Shown one piece after another: positions 60,500 to 64,000 of a stretch of DNA of 64,000 nt; position 1 is the first letter of the stretch; each line of letters begins with the position of its first letter. Position numbers and translations under genes: made by a program. Source of the DNA: Hippophae tibetana (Eukaryota; Streptophyta; Magnoliopsida; Rosales; Elaeagnaceae); NCBI GenBank assembly GCA_037013495.1, contig CM072807.1, positions 9,613,001 to 9,677,000 on the forward strand, given 5' to 3'. The notes beneath the pieces are model-generated. The model ran no database searches, was not told the origin of the DNA, and was given only the letters and a program-made list of their open reading frames with translations.

Positions 60500-62070
60500 G
60501 ATCCAATAGGGAAAGGAGAAGTGAAGTGCTAGATGACTATTGTATTTTTCCAAGAACATGAGTTTGATAATGGAGTGATGGAAGAAGATCCAATCAACTT
60601 TCCTCAAGCTATAAAAAGTCCTAACTCTTAAAAGTGGATTAATGTCATGAATGAAGTATTTAATTCCATTAAGGATAATGACATATGAGATCTTATCCCA
60701 TTTCCAAAATATTTGAAACTCATTGGTTGTAGATTGATATTTAAGACACAAAGGGATTCAAAAGGTGAAGTGGAGAGATATTGGGCTCATCTTGTCATAC
60801 ATGGTTTCACATAGAAAGAAGGTATAAACTATAAAGAGATTTTCTCTCCAGTTTCTTCAAAAAACTCTTTTAGGGTTATAATGACATTAGTATAGCATTT
60901 CAATCTTGGGTTATATCATATGGATGTAAAGACGACATTTCTCAATGATGACATTGATGAGATGACTTATATGATGCAACCAAAAAACTTTGTGTTGGGA
61001 GACCCAAAAAATATGGTTTGTAAACTTAAGAAATCCATATATGAGATATGGGCTCAAGTAAGCATCTTGATAATGATATTTTTAGTTTCATCATATGATC
61101 ATCTCTTTCGGTTTTAAGATGAATTTGGTCGATGATTGCATATAACGTAAGTTCCGTGGGAGCAAGTATATTTTTCTAGTTTTATATATCAATGACATTT
61201 TTCTTGCCAACAACAATATAGACTTATTGCACGAAACCAAGAGATTTTTAGATAATAATTTTGAGATGAAAGATCTTGGTGATGCCTCTTCTATATTAGG
61301 CATACATATATTTTGGGATCACTCTAAGAGTATTTTAAGATTATATCAAAAAGGTTCTCAAGAAAAATGTCATGTAGAATTGTAAACTAGGTGATACTCT
61401 TATTTCTAAGAAAGACAAATTTAGTCTCAATCAGTTCCCAAGAATGATTTTGAGGAAAAGGAAATGCACAAGATTTCTCATACGTTAGTAGTAAGGAGTC
61501 TATTGTATGCTCATGTATATAGGTGTCCAAATATTCCATACATTGTTAGGATGTTGGGAAAATATTCAAGCAATCTAGGATTGGACCATTGGAAGGCAGT
61601 CAAATGAGTCTTGTGGTACTTATAGAGAGCAAAAGACCACATACTCACTTATCGGAGGTCAGATAAGCTTGAGATCATTGGGTATACTGACTTCGATTTT
61701 GCTGGATGCTAAGATAATATGAAATTTATGTTAGGCTATGTCTACCTGCTAGTTGGGGGTACTTCTCCCAAAAGAGTGCTAAAAGATCTCATACTATAGT
61801 CTATTCTACCATGGTGGAATAGTTTATAGCATGTTATGAGGCATCCAATAACGAAATATGGTTGCAAAATTTTGTCATAGGGCTGCGCATAGTAGAATGT
61901 ATTGAAAGACCACTTAAGTTATTTTGGGATAATAAATTAACAGTGTCATATTATTCCACTAACAATAGGAGCTTGATGAAATCAAAGCATGTAGATATCA
62001 AGCTTCTAATTGTTAAGGAAAGAGGTCAAAGTAACAAACTACATGGTTACAGATCTTCTTACTAAGGGAT
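60500..62070 (+). pseudogene. Copia 2 reverse transcriptase and RNase H remnant
   Basis: Recognisable blocks: INVMNEVFNSIKDND, LIGCRLIFKTQRDSKGEVER, YKEIFSPVSSKNSFRVIMTL, YHMDVKTTFLNDDIDE, LKKSIYEIWAQ, and LYINDIFLANNN at about 61180-61220, where the catalytic YVDD box reads YIND. RNase H follows with STMVEFIACYEASNNEIWLQ (one stop inside), RPLKLFWDNKLTVSY and SKHVDIKLLIVKE. Stops and frameshifts are numerous. Confidence 0.82.
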
Positions 62071-63050
62071 TTCCACCAAATTTTTTAATGAGCATACTAC
62101 TCATGTATATGTCATGTTATTTGAAGATATTCAATTTTAGTGAAAATTTGTAATTTTAAATGTTTCTTTGATATAGACATACTTTCAATTATTTCAGTTT
62201 TATAGATATTTTGAGGTTATTTTCTACAAAATAAAGTTTTTGGTTTATTTACCCTTTGATTTTGATATGGTTTGACCTCACTAAGGTTTAAGGTTGGACT
62301 AGTTAGATATAGGTATGTTAAGATCATATTGTATAAAAATTTTATGATACACATTCACATCATGATCCATGTTATTCAGTTGTATCGATATACGTGATCT
62401 TTGATTGATCGAGTTACGATAAATGTAACAAATGTCGCTTTGATCTTATGTTTATATAATCGATGGACTATATTGATTACAAATACATTTCGATAATGAC
62501 AACAAAGTTGAACTCATATGATTATTTTTTCAATGCATAATAATAAGATTACACATATAACCCAAGTGGAAGATTGTTGAATACTTAATCCAATATTAGG
62601 CTTATATATGAATGATTATGTGTTGTAGACTGTTATATAAGGTAAACCTGTTTAAATGTAATATGATAAGGTTTAAGTAATTTAGATTTTAATGTATCTA
62701 ATAGAGTGTGTGTCTTTAATGTGTAGAGACATAAAGTTAATGTCTATTTTGATGATAGACTTAAATAGATATACATTTATTAACTATATATAATGGTTAT
62801 GACTTTCAAATCATACGTACTTTATTCTTCTTATATGATATTACATAATAAAAAATAGTAGAAAATTATAAGGCTCTTTAAGAAAAACGTGTAGATTTTG
62901 AAAATTAACTATTCAGCTATATAATTAATTAATAGCTATAGATTAAGTTACGCATTTGTATGTTTTATCTTTGATTCTTAGTGATACAATATGAATATTC
63001 ATAGATTATTTTTACCATGGTTTTCACAGTAGTTTATTTTTGTTCTAATA

Positions 63051-64000
63051 AAATCCACTAATAATAAAAAAAAAATATAAACACAAGCATCCAAAACAAA
63101 CTACTCGAACCAAACCCTAAATATATATGTTGATGCAAGTTTATAAAAATAGTGTAGGAATAATATTACCGATAACTTGAAAGTAACTGCTTGGGTTGAG
63201 TCGCGGACTAGGTCGTTCTCTTTAAGATGTTTCGCGGCTCTGCCCAATTTGTGCAAGCAAACACAACCTCGTCGTCCACAGGATAAAACAACCCAGAATC
63301 TTAATCTCTATCTTAGAACTTCACTCCACTGATGAAAACTGGAATGCTACACCTGGAAATTTGTTGCTCGGAAAACTAAAAAGAAAACTTAGAAATTGTA
63401 GAGAGAATTGTTTTTTCGTAGGGAGATGAGATTGCAGATTGTTGTGTAAAAACTGAGAGTTGAAGCCCTCTTTTTATAGGTTTTAGAAACCGTGTGACAA
63501 TTATGGTAAAAACAATAATGTCTGGGAATTAAGAGCGTAACGGTCATTCTGAGTAATGAATAGTAACGACCATTTTCAGATTAAAGACGAGTAACGGAAA
63601 TTTTTGTGAGTAAATACGACCAACGACTCTTTTTCTGAATAAAGAAGACAAACGGCCATATAATAACCATTTTTGTAAGTAGAAAAGTTTTCCTTAAAAA
63701 GAATATTTTACCAAAAAATAAAATACCACGCACTTCGCTCGGCACGGCCGATCGGACGGCGGCGCGCGCGCGTGGTATCACATTTGTCTAGGTTCTCTCC
63801 AATTCCATAAAAGTGGATACCCCTTGAATCTAATCCTAATAGACAACTCTTCACTATTTATACCTCTTTAAAATAATGTAAAAAAACAATGTGGGATAAG
63901 GCTTTATAATTTTTTATTAACTTCACATTTTTCAATAATCAATTTTTTTATAAATTTCATCTTTTTCAAACTATATATATTTTTAAAAAGTTTACACTTA
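63051..64000. other. Unassigned region, promoter-like or LTR-like, with a GC-rich hairpin
   Basis: No coding sequence was recognised. Reading the minus strand, CCTATAAAAAGAGGGCTTCA (about 63460-63480) is a strong TATA-type signal followed by a C/T/A-rich leader-like stretch down to about 63180, which fits either an LTR or a promoter transcribed leftward. Around 63725-63778 lies an abrupt GC-rich block bounded by ATACCACGC and GCGTGGTAT. The last 200 bases are A/T-rich. Confidence 0.4.

Larger units (their letters stand above)
56473..63050 (+). mobile_element. Full-length but decayed Ty1-copia retrotransposon 2
   Basis: LTRs lie at about 56473-56940 and 62575-63050. They share TTATGTGTTGTAGA(T/C)TGTTATATAAG, TTTTAATGTATCTAATAGAGT, GTCTTTAATGTGTAGA, AAGAAAAACGTGTAGAT and TATCTTTGATTCTT. 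A primer-binding site TGGTATCATAG follows the left LTR (56943), related to the initiator-Met tRNA complement, and a purine-rich AAGTGGAAGA precedes the right LTR. Between them the remnants come in copia order: gag with zinc knuckle, protease, integrase, reverse transcriptase, RNase H. Many indels separate the LTRs and every domain has stops, so the element is old and inactive. No clear 5-bp target duplication was found. Confidence 0.9.

Overview
This is a nuclear segment of a flowering-plant genome, most likely a eudicot. The evidence is the strongly A+T-rich intergenic DNA, genes split into many short exons with GT-AG introns, plant-type proteins (a SAUR, a plant BSH/SNF5, a plant UAP) and plant transposon families (Ty1-copia, TRIM, LINE, hAT, CACTA, MITEs). 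Nothing prokaryotic or organellar was seen. I could not identify the species.

The left 26 kb carries the genes. At 380-2417 (minus) are nine exons of BSH, the SNF5/INI1-type subunit of SWI/SNF chromatin remodellers; its last exon is off the left edge. At 5866-13631 (plus) a 16-exon gene encodes a 539-residue Spinster-type major facilitator transporter. At 17470-25390 (plus) a 15-exon gene encodes a 487-residue UDP-N-acetylglucosamine pyrophosphorylase. All exon phases in these three models join without a break. Their introns hold MITE-like insertions, a possible solo LTR, microsatellites and small duplications. The genes are separately transcribed, and nothing here suggests they form a pathway.

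From 27.1 kb the window is mostly mobile DNA. A full-length hAT transposon (27115-31836, 8-bp target duplication) carries a 666-codon transposase ORF with a frameshift at the dimerisation domain. Next come a decayed, internally deleted copia element (32075-35736) and a decayed, intron-containing copy of a YEATS-domain gene (GAS41/TAF14b type, 36552-39098) with one exon duplicated in tandem. A small intact SAUR gene lies at 40612-40935 (minus). Beside it is a nest of two CACTA elements of one family: the younger (42523-43501) sits in the right terminal repeat of the older (41595-43519), and each keeps its own 3-bp target duplication.

The right 20 kb is A+T-rich intergenic DNA with a dispersed repeat shared with 15.1-16.3 kb, a dead LINE (about 51110-54420, minus) broken by a TRIM element and a solo TRIM LTR, and an almost full-length but heavily mutated copia element with both LTRs (56473-63050). 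The last kilobase looks like a promoter or LTR, with a striking GC-rich hairpin near 63.75 kb.

I found no convincing new multi-gene system. The most notable items are the nested CACTA pair with its two classes of palindrome array, the hAT element with a 9-bp subterminal array, the TRIM insertions in the LINE, and the decayed YEATS gene. Percent identities, ages and expression could not be computed; statements about them are visual estimates.
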